25,571 nt of DNA, from the NCBI GenBank assembly GCA_903868655.1, contig CAIPWG010000190.1, forward strand, positions 1 to 25,571, in the 5' to 3' direction. The notes under the pieces were generated by a model that saw only the letters and a program-made list of their open reading frames with translations, had not been told where the DNA came from and made no database searches. Origin of the DNA: an uncultured Sphingomonadales bacterium (GTDB lineage: Bacteria; Pseudomonadota; Alphaproteobacteria; Sphingomonadales; Sphingomonadaceae). The position numbers and the translations under genes are program-made. Positions 8,937 to 17,984 of this stretch are shown here, one piece after another; the stretch's first letter is position 1, and each line of letters opens with the position of its first letter.

Positions 8937-9919
8937 TGACGGCGCGTTGGTGGATCATGTTGCTGGTGCTGCTGGCTCTGGCGCTGCCGCTGTCACTGCT
9001 CGCCGGTCAAGTGTGGATCGATCCGTTTGGCCCACCGGTGCCGGGTGCCTTGCCGATCCTGCTGCAATTGCGTGCGCCGCGTGCAGTGCTGGCACTGGTA
9101 ATCGGTGGCGGGCTGGGGGCGGCAGGAGCGGCGATGCAGGGTTTCCTGCGCAACCCGCTCGCCGACCCGGGCTTGTTCGGGATTGCGCCTTTGGCGGCGT
9201 TGGGCGCAGTACTTTCGTTTCTGACCGGGGCGTCCCTGCAGGTGTGGACCCTGCCACTGTTTGCGCTGGGTGGTGCGGCGCTGGCGATGGCGTTGCTGGT
9301 GCTGATTGCGCGACACAGTGCAGATGGCGGACTGGGGCATGGCATCACGCTGTTCACGCTGGCCGGGATGATGATTGCCAGCCTGGCCGGTGCACTGACA
9401 AGTCTGGTGATCAGCCTGTCACCCAACCCCTTTGCATTGAGCGAGATCGTGACCTGGCTGATGGGGGCTTTGGAAAACCGCAGCTGGCACGATGTCGCGC
9501 TGGCGGCTCCGCCGACGCTGCTGGGCGTGGTGCTGTTGTTGCGTGCTGCGCCGTCGCTCGATGCCCTGACCTTGGGAGAGGCGGCGGCGCGTTCGTTGGG
9601 CGTTGATCCCGCACGGTTGCAGGCGCTGATGGTGCTGGGTGTCGGGCTGGTGGTCGGTGCCGGGGTCGCAGTGGCCGGGATCGTCGGCTTTGTCGGTCTG
9701 ATTGTGCCGCATCTGGTGCGGCCGCTGACCGATCATCGTCCCGGTTCATTGATCGGCCCTAGCGCGCTGGCAGGTGCCTTGCTGGTGTTGGTGGCCGACA
9801 GTCTGTGTCGTATTCTGCCACTGACCGGTGGCGAATTGCGGCTGGGCATCGCGCTCAGTGTGCTGGGTGCACCGTTTTTCCTGATGCTGTTGTTGCGGCT
9901 GCGACGGGATTTCGCGTGA
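8936..9919 (+). CDS. btuC: ABC importer permease, FecCD/BtuC family
   Basis: A 327-residue inner-membrane permease, very hydrophobic throughout, with the motif order of the FecCD/BtuC family: LRAPRAVLALVIGGGLG (about residues 43-59), GAAMQGFLRNPLADPGLFGI (by span, about 61-80), LTLGEAAARSLGV around 210, and VGFVGLIVPHLVRPL about 246-260, the part that contacts the ATPase. Ten membrane segments are expected from the family. Two subunits form the cobalamin channel with two BtuD. The ATG at 8936 overlaps the btuF stop in TGATG, and the gene's own stop overlaps the btuD start in the same way, so the three genes form a tightly coupled unit. Confidence 0.9.
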   Translation: MTARWWIMLLVLLALALPLSLLAGQVWIDPFGPPVPGALPILLQLRAPRAVLALVIGGGLGAAGAAMQGFLRNPLADPGLFGIAPLAALGAVLSFLTGASLQVWTLPLFALGGAALAMALLVLIARHSADGGLGHGITLFTLAGMMIASLAGALTSLVISLSPNPFALSEIVTWLMGALENRSWHDVALAAPPTLLGVVLLLRAAPSLDALTLGEAAARSLGVDPARLQALMVLGVGLVVGAGVAVAGIVGFVGLIVPHLVRPLTDHRPGSLIGPSALAGALLVLVADSLCRILPLTGGELRLGIALSVLGAPFFLMLLLRLRRDFA

Positions 9920-10644
9920 TGTTGTGCGCGCAAGACTTGACTGTGCCGGGACGGCTGCACGGTGTTTCGGTTGAGCTGAAACCGGGAACTGTGACCGCGA
10001 TTGTCGGGCCAAACGGGGCCGGCAAATCGACGCTGTTGTCGGCGCTGGCCGGATTGGTCGCAGGCGTGGTTACTCTGGATAGCCGCACGCTGGGCACGGT
10101 GCCGCCGCGTGAACGGGCGCAAACATTGGGCTTTCTGCCCCAGGGGGGTGATGTGGCCTGGAACTTGTCCGTCGCAACGCTGGTGCGGCTAGGCCGCCTG
10201 CCGCATCGCACGGCGCGCGATGCCGATGATCGCGCGGTGGCGCAAGCGCTGGCTGACATGGCGCTTGGTGCTTTGGCGCAGCGGCCTGTCGGCACGCTGT
10301 CGGGCGGTGAACGCGCCCGCGTGCTGCTGGCGCGGGTCTTGGCAGGGTATCCGCGCTGGGTCCTAGCCGATGAACCGCTGGCCAGCCTTGATCTGGCGCA
10401 TGCCCTTGCGCTGTTGAGGCATTTTCGTCGATTGGCCGATGCGGGCAAAGGTGTCGTGCTGGTGCTGCACGATCTGGCACAGGCGATGAATCATGCCGAT
10501 CAGGTAGTCGTGTTGCACGAAGGGCGCGTTGTCGCCGCAGGGCCGCCCGCCGTGGCGCTCGATCCGGTGGTGATTTCGCGCGTCTGGGGTGTTGCGGCAC
10601 AATGGCTGGGCAGCGATGGCGCGCGCGCGCTGATCTGCCCCTAA
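9919..10644 (+). CDS. btuD: ABC importer ATP-binding protein for cobalamin
   Basis: A 241-residue ATPase that powers the BtuC channel at the inner face of the cytoplasmic membrane. It shows Walker [10 protein letters not shown] (30-38), Q-loop PQGGD (~75), signature LSGGE (127-131), Walker B WVLADEP (147-153), D-loop SLD and the switch histidine H184 in VLHDLAQA. It begins without the usual N-terminal extension, and the start ATG at 9919 overlaps the btuC stop. The open frame extends further upstream, but the overlap start and family alignment favour 9919. It is the last gene of the btuBFCD operon. An 86-bp gap follows with no strong terminator, then uvrA. Confidence 0.9.
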   Translation: MLCAQDLTVPGRLHGVSVELKPGTVTAIVGPNGAGKSTLLSALAGLVAGVVTLDSRTLGTVPPRERAQTLGFLPQGGDVAWNLSVATLVRLGRLPHRTARDADDRAVAQALADMALGALAQRPVGTLSGGERARVLLARVLAGYPRWVLADEPLASLDLAHALALLRHFRRLADAGKGVVLVLHDLAQAMNHADQVVVLHEGRVVAAGPPAVALDPVVISRVWGVAAQWLGSDGARALICP

Positions 10645-10705
10645 TTGCAGCTTGTTCACCGGGCCCCGCATGCCAAGGACGCACGTTACGCGGCTTGCGT
10701 GAATC

Positions 10706-10720
10706 GAACAAATATGGAAC
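10706..10720 (+). promoter_or_regulatory. LexA (SOS) box of uvrA
   Basis: GAACAAATATGGAAC is an exact GAAC-N7-GAAC, the operator form recognised by LexA in alphaproteobacteria (also written GTTC-N7-GTTC on the other strand). It ends 10 bases before the uvrA start codon, where LexA would block transcription or early elongation. uvrA is a classical SOS gene, which makes this assignment much stronger than the motif alone. Confidence 0.8.
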
Positions 10721-10730
10721 ACGTAACGCC

Positions 10731-13625
10731 ATGTCCCTCAATATGATTTCGGTGCGCGGCGCGCGCGAGCACAATCTCAAAGGTTTCGATATCGATTTGC
10801 CGCGCGATGCGCTGATCGTGATCACCGGGCTGTCCGGCTCGGGTAAATCGAGCCTGGCATTTGATACAATTTATGCCGAAGGGCAGCGGCGCTATGTTGA
10901 AAGCCTGTCGGCTTATGCGCGCCAGTTCCTTGAAATGATGCAGAAGCCCGATGTCGAACACATCGACGGGCTGTCCCCGGCGATTTCGATCGAGCAGAAA
11001 ACCACCAGCCGCAATCCGCGTTCGACGGTCGCCACGGTCACCGAAATCTATGACTATATGCGCCTGCTTTGGGCGCGCGTGGGTGTGCCGTATTCACCCG
11101 CCACGGGTCTGCCGATTGCCGCACAGACAGTCAGCCAGATGGTCGACCGTACAATGGCGCTGCCCGAGGGCACGCGCGCTTATCTGCTGGCGCCTGTGGT
11201 GCGCGGGCGCAAGGGCGAATACCGCAAGGAATTGGCCGAATGGCAAAAGGCTGGCTATACCCGGGTGCGTATCGATGGCGAATTCTACGCTATCGAAGAC
11301 GCTCCTGCGCTCGATAAAAAGCTCAAGCACGATCTCGAAGTGGTGGTCGATCGCATTGCCGTGCGTGAAGGCATTGAAAGCCGGCTGGCTGACAGTTTCG
11401 AACAGGCGTTGAAGCTGGCCGATGGCCTGGCCTTTATCGACCTGGCCGAAGGCGTCGTGCCAGGTCGCGAGACCGAGGCCAAGGGCCGTGCCAAGACCCT
11501 CAAAGGCACGGGTCTGCCACCCAACCGCATCGTGTTTTCCGAAAAGTTCGCCTGCCCGGTCAGTGGTTTCACGATCGAAAGCATCGAACCGCGGCTGTTT
11601 TCGTTCAACGCCCCGCAGGGCGCATGTCCGGCCTGCGACGGTCTTGGGGAAAAGCTGCTGTTCGATCCTCAGATGGTCGTACCCAACGAAAATCTGTCGC
11701 TCAAACAGGGCGCGATTGTGCCTTGGGCCAAGTCAAACCCGCCAAGCCCTTACTATATGCAAGTGCTGGCCAGCCTTGGCGAACATTTCGGGTTCAATCT
11801 CGATACGCCTTGGGAAAAACTGCCGGGCGAGATCAAGTTGGTGATCCTTTACGGCACCGGTGGCAAAGCGGTCCCGTTGACGTTTATCGACGGTCGCAAA
11901 TCGTATACTGTGCAAAAAGCTTTTGAAGGCGTTATCGGCAATCTCAACAAGCGGCTGCTGCAAACCGACAGCGCCTGGGTCAAGGAAGAGCTGGGCAAAT
12001 TTCAGACCGCGCAACCGTGCGAAACCTGCGACGGCAAGCGGCTGAAACCCGAAGCGCTGGCGGTAAAAGTAGCAGGAACCGACATTTCGAGCGTTACGCG
12101 GTTGTCGGTTGCGGCTGCGGTGGCCTGGTATGCCGATCTCGACCAACACCTGACCGCGCAACAGCGCCAGATCGCGCGGGCAATCCTGAAAGAGATCAAC
12201 GAGCGGTTGGGATTTCTCAACAATGTCGGGCTCGATTACCTCAATCTCGATCGGACTTCGGGCACTCTGTCGGGTGGCGAAAGCCAGCGCATCCGGCTCG
12301 CCAGCCAGATCGGTTCGGGCCTGTCGGGCGTGCTTTATGTGCTCGACGAACCGTCGATCGGGCTGCACCAGCGTGACAACGACCGGCTGCTCGAAACGCT
12401 GAAGCGGCTGCGCGATTTGGGCAATACCGTGATCGTGGTTGAACACGACGAAGACGCGATCCGTTGCGCTGACCATATTGTCGACCTGGGCCCCGGGGCG
12501 GGCGTGCATGGCGGTGAAATCGTTGCGCAAGGGTCACTGGCCGATATCCTGGCCAGCGAAACCAGCCTGACCGGGCAATATCTCAACGGTACACGCCGGA
12601 TCGAGGTGCCCACGGTACGCCGTTCCGGCAATGGGCTGGCAATCACGGTCAAAGGCGCGCGCGCCAACAATTTGCGCGATGTGACAGTGCGGGTGCCGCT
12701 GGGCACATTCTGCTGTGTCACCGGGGTGTCGGGGTCTGGCAAATCATCGCTGATTATCGACACCTTGCAAGCGGGCGCGGCGCGCGTGCTGAACGGAGCA
12801 CGGGTGATCGCGGGCGCGCATGAAGCGATAACCGGTCTCGAACATTGCGACAAAGTGATCGAGATCGACCAGTCGCCCATTGGCCGCACACCGCGATCCA
12901 ACCCGGCAACCTATACGGGATCGTTCACCCTGATCCGCGACTGGTTTGCAGGCCTGCCCGAATCCGCCGCGCGAGGATACAAGGCCGGACGGTTCAGCTT
13001 CAACGTCAAAGGTGGGCGGTGCGAAGCATGCCAGGGCGATGGGCTGATCAAGATCGAGATGCACTTTCTGCCCGATGTGTATGTAACGTGCGAACAGTGT
13101 GATGGCCGCCGCTACAACCGCGAAACGCTGGAAGTAAAATTCAAAGGCCATTCGATTGCCGACGTGCTCGACATGACGATCGAAGACGCGGTCGAATTCT
13201 TCAAGGCAGTGCCGCCGATCCGCGATCGCATGCATATGCTGGCTGAAGTCGGGCTGGGTTATGTCAAAGTCGGGCAACAGGCGACAACGCTGTCGGGCGG
13301 TGAAGCGCAGCGGGTGAAACTGGCCAAGGAACTGGCGCGCCGATCAACCGGGCAGACGTTGTACATCCTCGACGAACCGACCACGGGGTTGCATTTCGAA
13401 GACGTGCGCAAACTGCTCGAAGTGCTGCATCGATTGGTCGAACAAGGCAACTCGGTGGTGGTGATCGAACACAATCTGGATGTGATCAAAACCGCCGACT
13501 GGATCATCGACATGGGCCCCGAAGGCGGCGTGCGTGGCGGTATCGTGGTGGGTGAGGGTACGCCCGAGGTTATCGCTGCCAACCCCGACAGCCACACTGG
13601 CTATTACCTCAAAAACCTTCTGTAA
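10731..13625 (+). CDS. uvrA: Excinuclease ABC subunit A
   Basis: A 964-residue DNA damage recognition ATPase of nucleotide excision repair, acting with UvrB and UvrC. Two ABC modules are complete: Walker [10 protein letters not shown] (33-41) and GVSGSGKSS (665-673), signatures LSGGESQR (513-520) and LSGGEAQR (854-861), Walker B ending VLDEP (537-541) and ILDEP (879-883). The C-terminal zinc finger has C764/C767 and C787/C790. The first zinc site reads CPVS...CPAC (C275, S278, C299, C302), so one ligand cysteine is a serine; as I recall this variant is common in alphaproteobacteria. The start [17 protein letters not shown] is the family start; the open frame upstream of it is not used. An SOS box precedes it. 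Confidence 0.97.
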   Translation: MSLNMISVRGAREHNLKGFDIDLPRDALIVITGLSGSGKSSLAFDTIYAEGQRRYVESLSAYARQFLEMMQKPDVEHIDGLSPAISIEQKTTSRNPRSTVATVTEIYDYMRLLWARVGVPYSPATGLPIAAQTVSQMVDRTMALPEGTRAYLLAPVVRGRKGEYRKELAEWQKAGYTRVRIDGEFYAIEDAPALDKKLKHDLEVVVDRIAVREGIESRLADSFEQALKLADGLAFIDLAEGVVPGRETEAKGRAKTLKGTGLPPNRIVFSEKFACPVSGFTIESIEPRLFSFNAPQGACPACDGLGEKLLFDPQMVVPNENLSLKQGAIVPWAKSNPPSPYYMQVLASLGEHFGFNLDTPWEKLPGEIKLVILYGTGGKAVPLTFIDGRKSYTVQKAFEGVIGNLNKRLLQTDSAWVKEELGKFQTAQPCETCDGKRLKPEALAVKVAGTDISSVTRLSVAAAVAWYADLDQHLTAQQRQIARAILKEINERLGFLNNVGLDYLNLDRTSGTLSGGESQRIRLASQIGSGLSGVLYVLDEPSIGLHQRDNDRLLETLKRLRDLGNTVIVVEHDEDAIRCADHIVDLGPGAGVHGGEIVAQGSLADILASETSLTGQYLNGTRRIEVPTVRRSGNGLAITVKGARANNLRDVTVRVPLGTFCCVTGVSGSGKSSLIIDTLQAGAARVLNGARVIAGAHEAITGLEHCDKVIEIDQSPIGRTPRSNPATYTGSFTLIRDWFAGLPESAARGYKAGRFSFNVKGGRCEACQGDGLIKIEMHFLPDVYVTCEQCDGRRYNRETLEVKFKGHSIADVLDMTIEDAVEFFKAVPPIRDRMHMLAEVGLGYVKVGQQATTLSGGEAQRVKLAKELARRSTGQTLYILDEPTTGLHFEDVRKLLEVLHRLVEQGNSVVVIEHNLDVIKTADWIIDMGPEGGVRGGIVVGEGTPEVIAANPDSHTGYYLKNLL

Positions 13626-13653
13626 CCGGTTCTCACCTCAAAGGGAGGCGCTG

Positions 13654-13992
13654 TCACAACGCGAACATCGCCAGCGTCTTGCGGTCCAGCACCCCGGTCG
13701 GCTTCAGTCCCACACCGGCCTGAAAACCCTTGATTGCCATCGCCGCCTTGGTCGCGTCCTGCGCGTCCGATGCCCGATCGAGCAAGTGCAATTGGACGAG
13801 ACGGGCGACCACCAATTCCGTGATCGTCGGGTCAAGCGGAGCAGCGTGTTTCGGCTGGGCAAAGGCCGGTGGCAGGTCGGTGGCAAAACCCGGCGCGATG
13901 TCGGACGGTGCGGCACCGCTGAGCATAAGCGCCATCAGGATTCGGGCAAAATCAGCGGGTCGCGCCACCGGAAGCACCTGCAGGTTTGTCAT
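13654..13992 (-). CDS. Small peptidoglycan-binding-like protein
   Basis: A 112-residue protein. Residues about 56-110 fit the helical PG_binding_1 fold, with the characteristic end KGFQAGVGLKPTGVLDRKTLAMF. The N-terminal half is Ala/Pro-rich with a moderately hydrophobic patch ARILMALMLSGAAP (16-29) that is too weak for a clear signal peptide. The start at 13992 lies inside the upstream CXXC-protein gene (41-bp overlap), and no good ribosome binding site is seen. A later ATG at 13935 is possible and would remove the overlap. It is convergent with uvrA at 28 bp. Localisation is uncertain: export would be expected for a peptidoglycan ligand but is not shown. Confidence 0.6.
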   Translation of the reverse strand: MTNLQVLPVARPADFARILMALMLSGAAPSDIAPGFATDLPPAFAQPKHAAPLDPTITELVVARLVQLHLLDRASDAQDATKAAMAIKGFQAGVGLKPTGVLDRKTLAMFAL

Positions 13993-14677
13993 CGGTTTGT
14001 GCCAGCAGACGCAGGCCGTTGCGCATATCGTCTTCGCCGATTGCACCTGATACCATGATGCTGTGGCCCACCCGATTGTCGCGCAGGGCGATGGCCGGGG
14101 TGCCCTCAATGCCGGCACGTTCGGCGTCGTTCATTTCAGCGCCCAGTCTGGCGCTGGTCTTGTCGGAGGTTGTGCATCCAGCCAGTTTGTCGCGATCGCG
14201 TGCGCCCGCTGCGGCGGCCATCTCGGCTACCGGATCATCGCGGCCATCACCATTGCCGATGCCTTTGCCATTGCTGCCGGTGCGGGCCATCCACGCCGCC
14301 AAAAAGCGATAATAGCCTGCGGCACCGGACTGATCGGCGACACACAATGCGGTCGTTGAGGCCAACAGCGCATTGGGGCCATGGAACGACAACGGATAGA
14401 GCCGTACGACAAGATTGACCCGTCCTTTCGAGTCATCAACGACATGTTCAGGCTGTTTGCCGAGCAGCTTGCAATAAGGGCACTCGGGATCGAGCCAGAC
14501 GATCAGGCTGAACCGCGCGCCGGGCTTGCCATAAAGCCGGTCTTGCGCGCCGATTGCCGATACACGTGGCGCTTCCTGCCAACCGACGGTGTCCGGATCG
14601 TCTTGCGCTTGCGCAAGAGGCGCGATCAGCACCAGCCCTGCGGTCAATATGCCCTGCAATACCCATCGTAACACCAT
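13952..14677 (-). CDS. Secreted thioredoxin-fold protein with CPYC (DsbA/DsbC-like)
   Basis: A 241-residue periplasmic protein. The signal peptide spans residues 1-24 (hydrophobic, ending LAQAQ). A thioredoxin-like domain follows, with the redox motif CPYC at 66-69 in LDPECPYCKLLGK and a late TPAIAL that supplies the cis-proline loop. Between them lies a helical insertion with a Gly/Asn/Asp-rich stretch. This suggests thiol oxidation or disulfide exchange in the periplasm; its partner and substrate are unknown. The start at 14677 was chosen so that the signal peptide is N-terminal; an ATG 14 codons earlier is an alternative. It overlaps the small peptidoglycan-binding-like gene by 41 bp and probably shares its transcript. 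It is divergent from modA. Confidence 0.78.
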   Translation of the reverse strand: MVLRWVLQGILTAGLVLIAPLAQAQDDPDTVGWQEAPRVSAIGAQDRLYGKPGARFSLIVWLDPECPYCKLLGKQPEHVVDDSKGRVNLVVRLYPLSFHGPNALLASTTALCVADQSGAAGYYRFLAAWMARTGSNGKGIGNGDGRDDPVAEMAAAAGARDRDKLAGCTTSDKTSARLGAEMNDAERAGIEGTPAIALRDNRVGHSIMVSGAIGEDDMRNGLRLLAQTDDKPAGASGGATR

Positions 14678-14771
14678 TGCGCGATCCCGTTCATATTGAT
14701 CGAGCGCCTGCCATTCCATGTTTGGCCAGACTGCGCAATGACACCTGCGGGTCTTTGCAACGGCAATGGCC

Positions 14772-14795
14772 TCCTCTATATCGCTGTATATGGGA
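14772..14795. promoter_or_regulatory. ModE/Mo-box-like dyad before modA
   Basis: The dyad TCC-N2-TATA-N6-TATA-N2-GGA ends 12 bases before the modA ATG. The molybdate-responsive regulator ModE binds AT-rich dyads with TATA cores separated by about six bases (ATCGNTATATA-N6-TATATANCGAT in alphaproteobacteria). The TATA-N6-TATA core fits but the outer TCG/CGA arms do not match exactly. The position between divergent genes, just before modA, fits repression of modABC by molybdate. Confidence 0.45.
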
Positions 14796-14807
14796 TCGAA
14801 TCGAGCG

Positions 14808-15572
14808 ATGCGTATTGCCATGCGGCTGATGTTTGCAGCACTTGCGCTCGTATATGTGCAACCGGTTCGCGCGCAGATGCATGGCCCACTGGTTCTGGCG
14901 GCGGCCAGTTTGCAGGAATCGATGAATGCCGCAGCCGACGCGTGGTCGCGGCATCACCATCCGCGACCGGTGCTGTCATTCGCGGCATCCTCAGCGCTCG
15001 CGCGCCAAATTGGTGCGGGTGGCGCGGCGGATCTGTTTGTCTCTGCTGACGAAGACTGGATGGATGTCCTGGCCAAGGCGGGCAGGATCGTGCCCGGGAC
15101 CCGGGTGTCATTTCTGACGGGCACGCTGGTGATCGTAGCACCCGCCCACCGTGCGCTGACATTGCGCCCGGCGCCCGGTTTCGCGCTGGCTGCGGCATTG
15201 GGCGGGGGGAAACTGGCGATGGCCGATCCCGATGCGGTGCCAGCGGGGCGATATGGGCGCGACGCGTTGCAACGATTGAAAGTGTGGGATCAGGTTTCGG
15301 GCCAGATTGTTCGCGCTGAAAACGTGCGCGCCGCGCTGGCATTGGTAGCGCATGGTGCGGCGCCGCTGGGCATTGTCTATGCCACCGACGCCATGGCGGA
15401 GCCTGCGGTGCGCACGGTCGGTGTGTTTCCGGCCGACAGCCATGCGCCGATCACGTATCCGGTCGCGCGCTTGCGTGCATCGACCAATCCCGATGCCGAA
15501 GCGTTTCGCCGATTTCTGGTCTCGAATGAAGCGAAAGCGATTTTCCGTCGTTTTGGGTTTGCGACGCGCTGA
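14808..15572 (+). CDS. modA: Molybdate-binding periplasmic protein
   Basis: A 254-residue substrate-binding protein of the molybdate ABC importer. A signal peptide (MRIAMRLMFAALALVYVQPVRAQ, by span residues 1-23) leads into LVLAAASLQESMNAAADAW, the usual ModA opening in which the serine after AA contacts the oxyanion. Next come FAASSALARQIGAGGAADLFVSADEDWMD (about 60-88), LAMADPDAVPAGRYGRDAL and a late AEAFRRFLVSNEAKAIFRRFGF, all characteristic. The start ATG at 14808 is preferred because it puts the signal peptide at the N-terminus; an earlier in-frame ATG would add 14 residues and run through the Mo-box-like dyad. Its stop overlaps the modB start. Confidence 0.93.
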   Translation: MRIAMRLMFAALALVYVQPVRAQMHGPLVLAAASLQESMNAAADAWSRHHHPRPVLSFAASSALARQIGAGGAADLFVSADEDWMDVLAKAGRIVPGTRVSFLTGTLVIVAPAHRALTLRPAPGFALAAALGGGKLAMADPDAVPAGRYGRDALQRLKVWDQVSGQIVRAENVRAALALVAHGAAPLGIVYATDAMAEPAVRTVGVFPADSHAPITYPVARLRASTNPDAEAFRRFLVSNEAKAIFRRFGFATR

Positions 15573-16276
15573 TGCTGTTGTCGTCGGACGAATGGGCAAT
15601 TGTCGGGTTGTCGTTGCAAGTCAGTGGCTTTGCAATGCTGGGCACATTGCCAGTGGCGTTTGTGCTGGCGTGGTTGCTGGCACGCGGTCGCTTTGCAGGC
15701 AAGATCGTGGTCGACGCGCTCATCCACCTGCCGCTGGTGTTGCCGCCGGTGGTGATTGGTTGGGTCTTGCTGCTGGCCTTCGCGCCCACCGGGCCCTTGG
15801 GTGCACCGCTCGCGCGCTGGTTTGGGGTTACGCTGTTGTTCCGTTGGACCGGCGCGGCGCTGGCGGCGGCAATCATGGCCTTGCCCTTGATGGTGCGCGC
15901 CATCCGCCTTTCGCTTGAAGCGATCGATCCTCGGCTTGAAGACGCAGCGCAAACTTTGGGCGCGGGGCGGTTCGATCGGTTTTTCACGATAACGCTGCCA
16001 CTGGCGCGCCCGGGTGTGCTCGCAGCGCTCGTGCTTGGTTTTGCGCGATCTTTGGGCGAATTCGGTGCAACCATTACCTTTGTGTCGAATGTGCCGGGTG
16101 AAACCGCAACTTTGCCGCTGGCGATTTATGCGGCGCTGCAAGTGCCAGGGCAGGAAACCACGGTGTGGCGGTTGGCGATCGTTTCGGTGGCGCTGTCGCT
16201 GGGTGCGCTTATCGTTTCCGAACTGTTGCTGCGCCAACGTTCAAGCCGCGATCGGGAATCCCCGCATGGCCTTTGA
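15572..16276 (+). CDS. modB: Molybdate ABC importer permease
   Basis: A 234-residue inner-membrane permease with about five hydrophobic segments. HLPLVLPPVVIGWVLLLAF (about 52-70) and the cytoplasmic EAA loop LEAIDPRLEDAAQTLGAGRFDRFFTITLPLARPG (about 114-147), which docks on the ATPase, are typical of ModB. The sequence LGEFGATITFVSNVPGET near residues 160-177 is likewise diagnostic. The ATG at 15572 overlaps the modA stop by one base (TGATG). The 3' end overlaps modC by 11 bases. ModB forms the transmembrane channel through which ModA-bound molybdate enters. Confidence 0.93.
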   Translation: MLLSSDEWAIVGLSLQVSGFAMLGTLPVAFVLAWLLARGRFAGKIVVDALIHLPLVLPPVVIGWVLLLAFAPTGPLGAPLARWFGVTLLFRWTGAALAAAIMALPLMVRAIRLSLEAIDPRLEDAAQTLGAGRFDRFFTITLPLARPGVLAALVLGFARSLGEFGATITFVSNVPGETATLPLAIYAALQVPGQETTVWRLAIVSVALSLGALIVSELLLRQRSSRDRESPHGL

Positions 16277-16907
16277 TATCGCGCTCCGGCTGCGGCGGGG
16301 CCAGCGCATTATCGAAACCACCTTTTCTACCGGCACGGGTGTGACCGCGCTATGTGGTCCCTCTGGCGCCGGAAAATCCAGCGTGCTGGCCGCGATTGCG
16401 GGTCTGCTTGCGCCCGAAGCCGGGCATATCGTGGTCGCGGGCGAAACGGTCTTCGATAGCGCGCGTGGCCTTGCCATACCGGCCGAGCGCCGTGCCTGTG
16501 GCATCGTGTTCCAAGACTTGCGTCTGTTCCCGCATCTCTCGGTTGAGGCCAATTTGCGCTATGGCGAGCGCCGCGCGCCGCGCGCGCGGCAAGTCGTTGC
16601 GTTTGAAGAGACTGTGCGCCTGCTCGATATTGCGCCGCTGCTCGGCCGACGTCCTGCTACGCTGTCGGGTGGAGAGGCACAGCGCGTAGCACTGGGCCGC
16701 GCGCTGCTGTCAGGCCCACGGTTTTTGTTGCTCGATGAACCTTTGGCCGCGCTCGACAGCCGGCTGCGTGATGGCGTGATCGATCTGATCGAGCGCATTC
16801 ATAGCGAAGTACAATTGCCCATGATTTTGGTCAGTCATGCGCCTGACGAAGTGGCCAGGCTGGCGCATCATGTCGCGCTGATGGGTCAGGATGCAGCCAG
16901 ATCCTGA
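16266..16907 (+). CDS. modC: Molybdate ABC importer ATPase, lacking the Mop/TOBE domain
   Basis: A 213-residue ATPase with Walker A GPSGAGKSS (31-39), Q-loop VFQDLRLFPH (81-90), signature LSGGEAQR (133-140), Walker B LLLDEP (154-159) and switch histidine H191. ModC of E. coli has about 350 residues, because a C-terminal TOBE (Mop) domain binds molybdate and senses it. Here the protein ends about 20 residues after the H-loop, so that domain is absent. The downstream bases are coding for another gene on the opposite strand, so there is no hidden remnant. The start ATG overlaps the end of modB by 11 bases. The 3' end overlaps the convergent CoA-transferase gene by 22 bases. Confidence 0.9.
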   Translation: MAFDIALRLRRGQRIIETTFSTGTGVTALCGPSGAGKSSVLAAIAGLLAPEAGHIVVAGETVFDSARGLAIPAERRACGIVFQDLRLFPHLSVEANLRYGERRAPRARQVVAFEETVRLLDIAPLLGRRPATLSGGEAQRVALGRALLSGPRFLLLDEPLAALDSRLRDGVIDLIERIHSEVQLPMILVSHAPDEVARLAHHVALMGQDAARS

Positions 16908-17983
16908 TCCGCGCCCAGTCCGGGCACGGCCAGCGAAGGCTGCGCGGGCTGATCGCGAAACCGGATGGGCGGGCCCAGGTGTTTCCGCCCCGCTTGATCG
17001 GTCAGGATGAAGCCGCGCGCGGTAATCTGTTCATCGTCCAGCGCCTGCGGATACGTGTTGACCCGGCCCCAGCACACATCAATCCGATCAAGCAAGGCAC
17101 CCGCGTCTGCCACAGTGGTTGCGGCAAAAAACGTGGTCAACACTTCGATCACCGGCTGCTGGTGCGGGCCGGGTTCACGGCACAAATCGGACAGTTCGGG
17201 CCGGCCGAGGTGCCCCAGCAGCGCAGCGATGAATTTGGGTTCCTGCCCTGCCAGCGCCAGCTTGCCATCGGCACAGGCATACCAGCGATAAAAGGCTGCC
17301 CCACCCGTGGTGCGTTCGTGCGCGACCACGGGTTGGCGTCCATCAGCCATGGTCGGCCCCATCACATTGGCGGTAGCGGACAGCAGTGCCTCGTGCATCG
17401 AAATGTCGATCATGTCACCGCGACCGGTCTGGGTGCGCGCGTACAACGCCATGAGCACAGCCGACAGGCCGTGCAGCGCCGACAGATAATCCGACAGGGG
17501 CAGTGCGGGCATGGCGGGTGCGCCATCGGCACCACAATTCGCGCCCAGCACGCCGGTCAGCGCTTCGAGCGCGAGATCGTGCGCGGCCCGTTGCGCGCGC
17601 GGACCGTCCTGCCCGAACGCGCTGATCGCGCAATAGATCAACCGCGGATTGCGCGCGGACAATGTTTCGTAATCAATGCCCAATCGCTTCGCCACGCCGG
17701 GCCGGTTGGATTCAACCACCACATCGGCGCTGTCGGCCAGCCGCAGAAACGCCGCGTGATCATCGGGCTTTTTCAGATCGAGCACGACGCTATGTTTGCC
17801 GCGATTGAAATTGCGGAAATAGACCGTGTCCAGTCCATCCTTCAGTCCGATATGGCGGGTATGATCACCGCCGGGTGCCTCGATCTTGATGACTTGCGCG
17901 CCATGGTCGGCGAGCGCCAGCGTCAGATAGGGGCCGGGGATGTAGCTCGTCAGATCGAGTACCCGGATGCCGGTCAGTTTCAT
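16886..17983 (-). CDS. Family III CoA-transferase (CaiB/BaiF type)
   Basis: A 365-residue member of the CaiB/BaiF (formyl-CoA transferase, alpha-methylacyl-CoA racemase) family, which moves CoA between carboxylic acids or epimerises acyl-CoAs. Family signs are VLDLTSYIPGPYLTLALADHGAQVIKIE near the N-terminus (by span 8-35), YFRNFNRGKHSVVLDLK (55-71), SAFGQDGP (121-128), the candidate nucleophile D136 in HDLALEALTG, and GRGDMIDISMHEALL around 188-202. The true substrate cannot be told. The ATG at 17983 comes one base after the kup stop, so it is probably co-transcribed and translationally coupled with kup, an odd pairing with no obvious metabolic link. It is slightly shorter than the roughly 380-400 residues usual for the family. 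Confidence 0.88.
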   Translation of the reverse strand: MKLTGIRVLDLTSYIPGPYLTLALADHGAQVIKIEAPGGDHTRHIGLKDGLDTVYFRNFNRGKHSVVLDLKKPDDHAAFLRLADSADVVVESNRPGVAKRLGIDYETLSARNPRLIYCAISAFGQDGPRAQRAAHDLALEALTGVLGANCGADGAPAMPALPLSDYLSALHGLSAVLMALYARTQTGRGDMIDISMHEALLSATANVMGPTMADGRQPVVAHERTTGGAAFYRWYACADGKLALAGQEPKFIAALLGHLGRPELSDLCREPGPHQQPVIEVLTTFFAATTVADAGALLDRIDVCWGRVNTYPQALDDEQITARGFILTDQAGRKHLGPPIRFRDQPAQPSLAVPGLGADQDLAAS

Positions 17984-17984
17984 C

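Noticed and set aside
10645..10730. Intrinsic terminator after btuD
   Set aside because: Only 4-6 bp imperfect repeats (for example GTTACG/CGTAAC and ACGCA/TGCGT) without a T-run; not enough to call.
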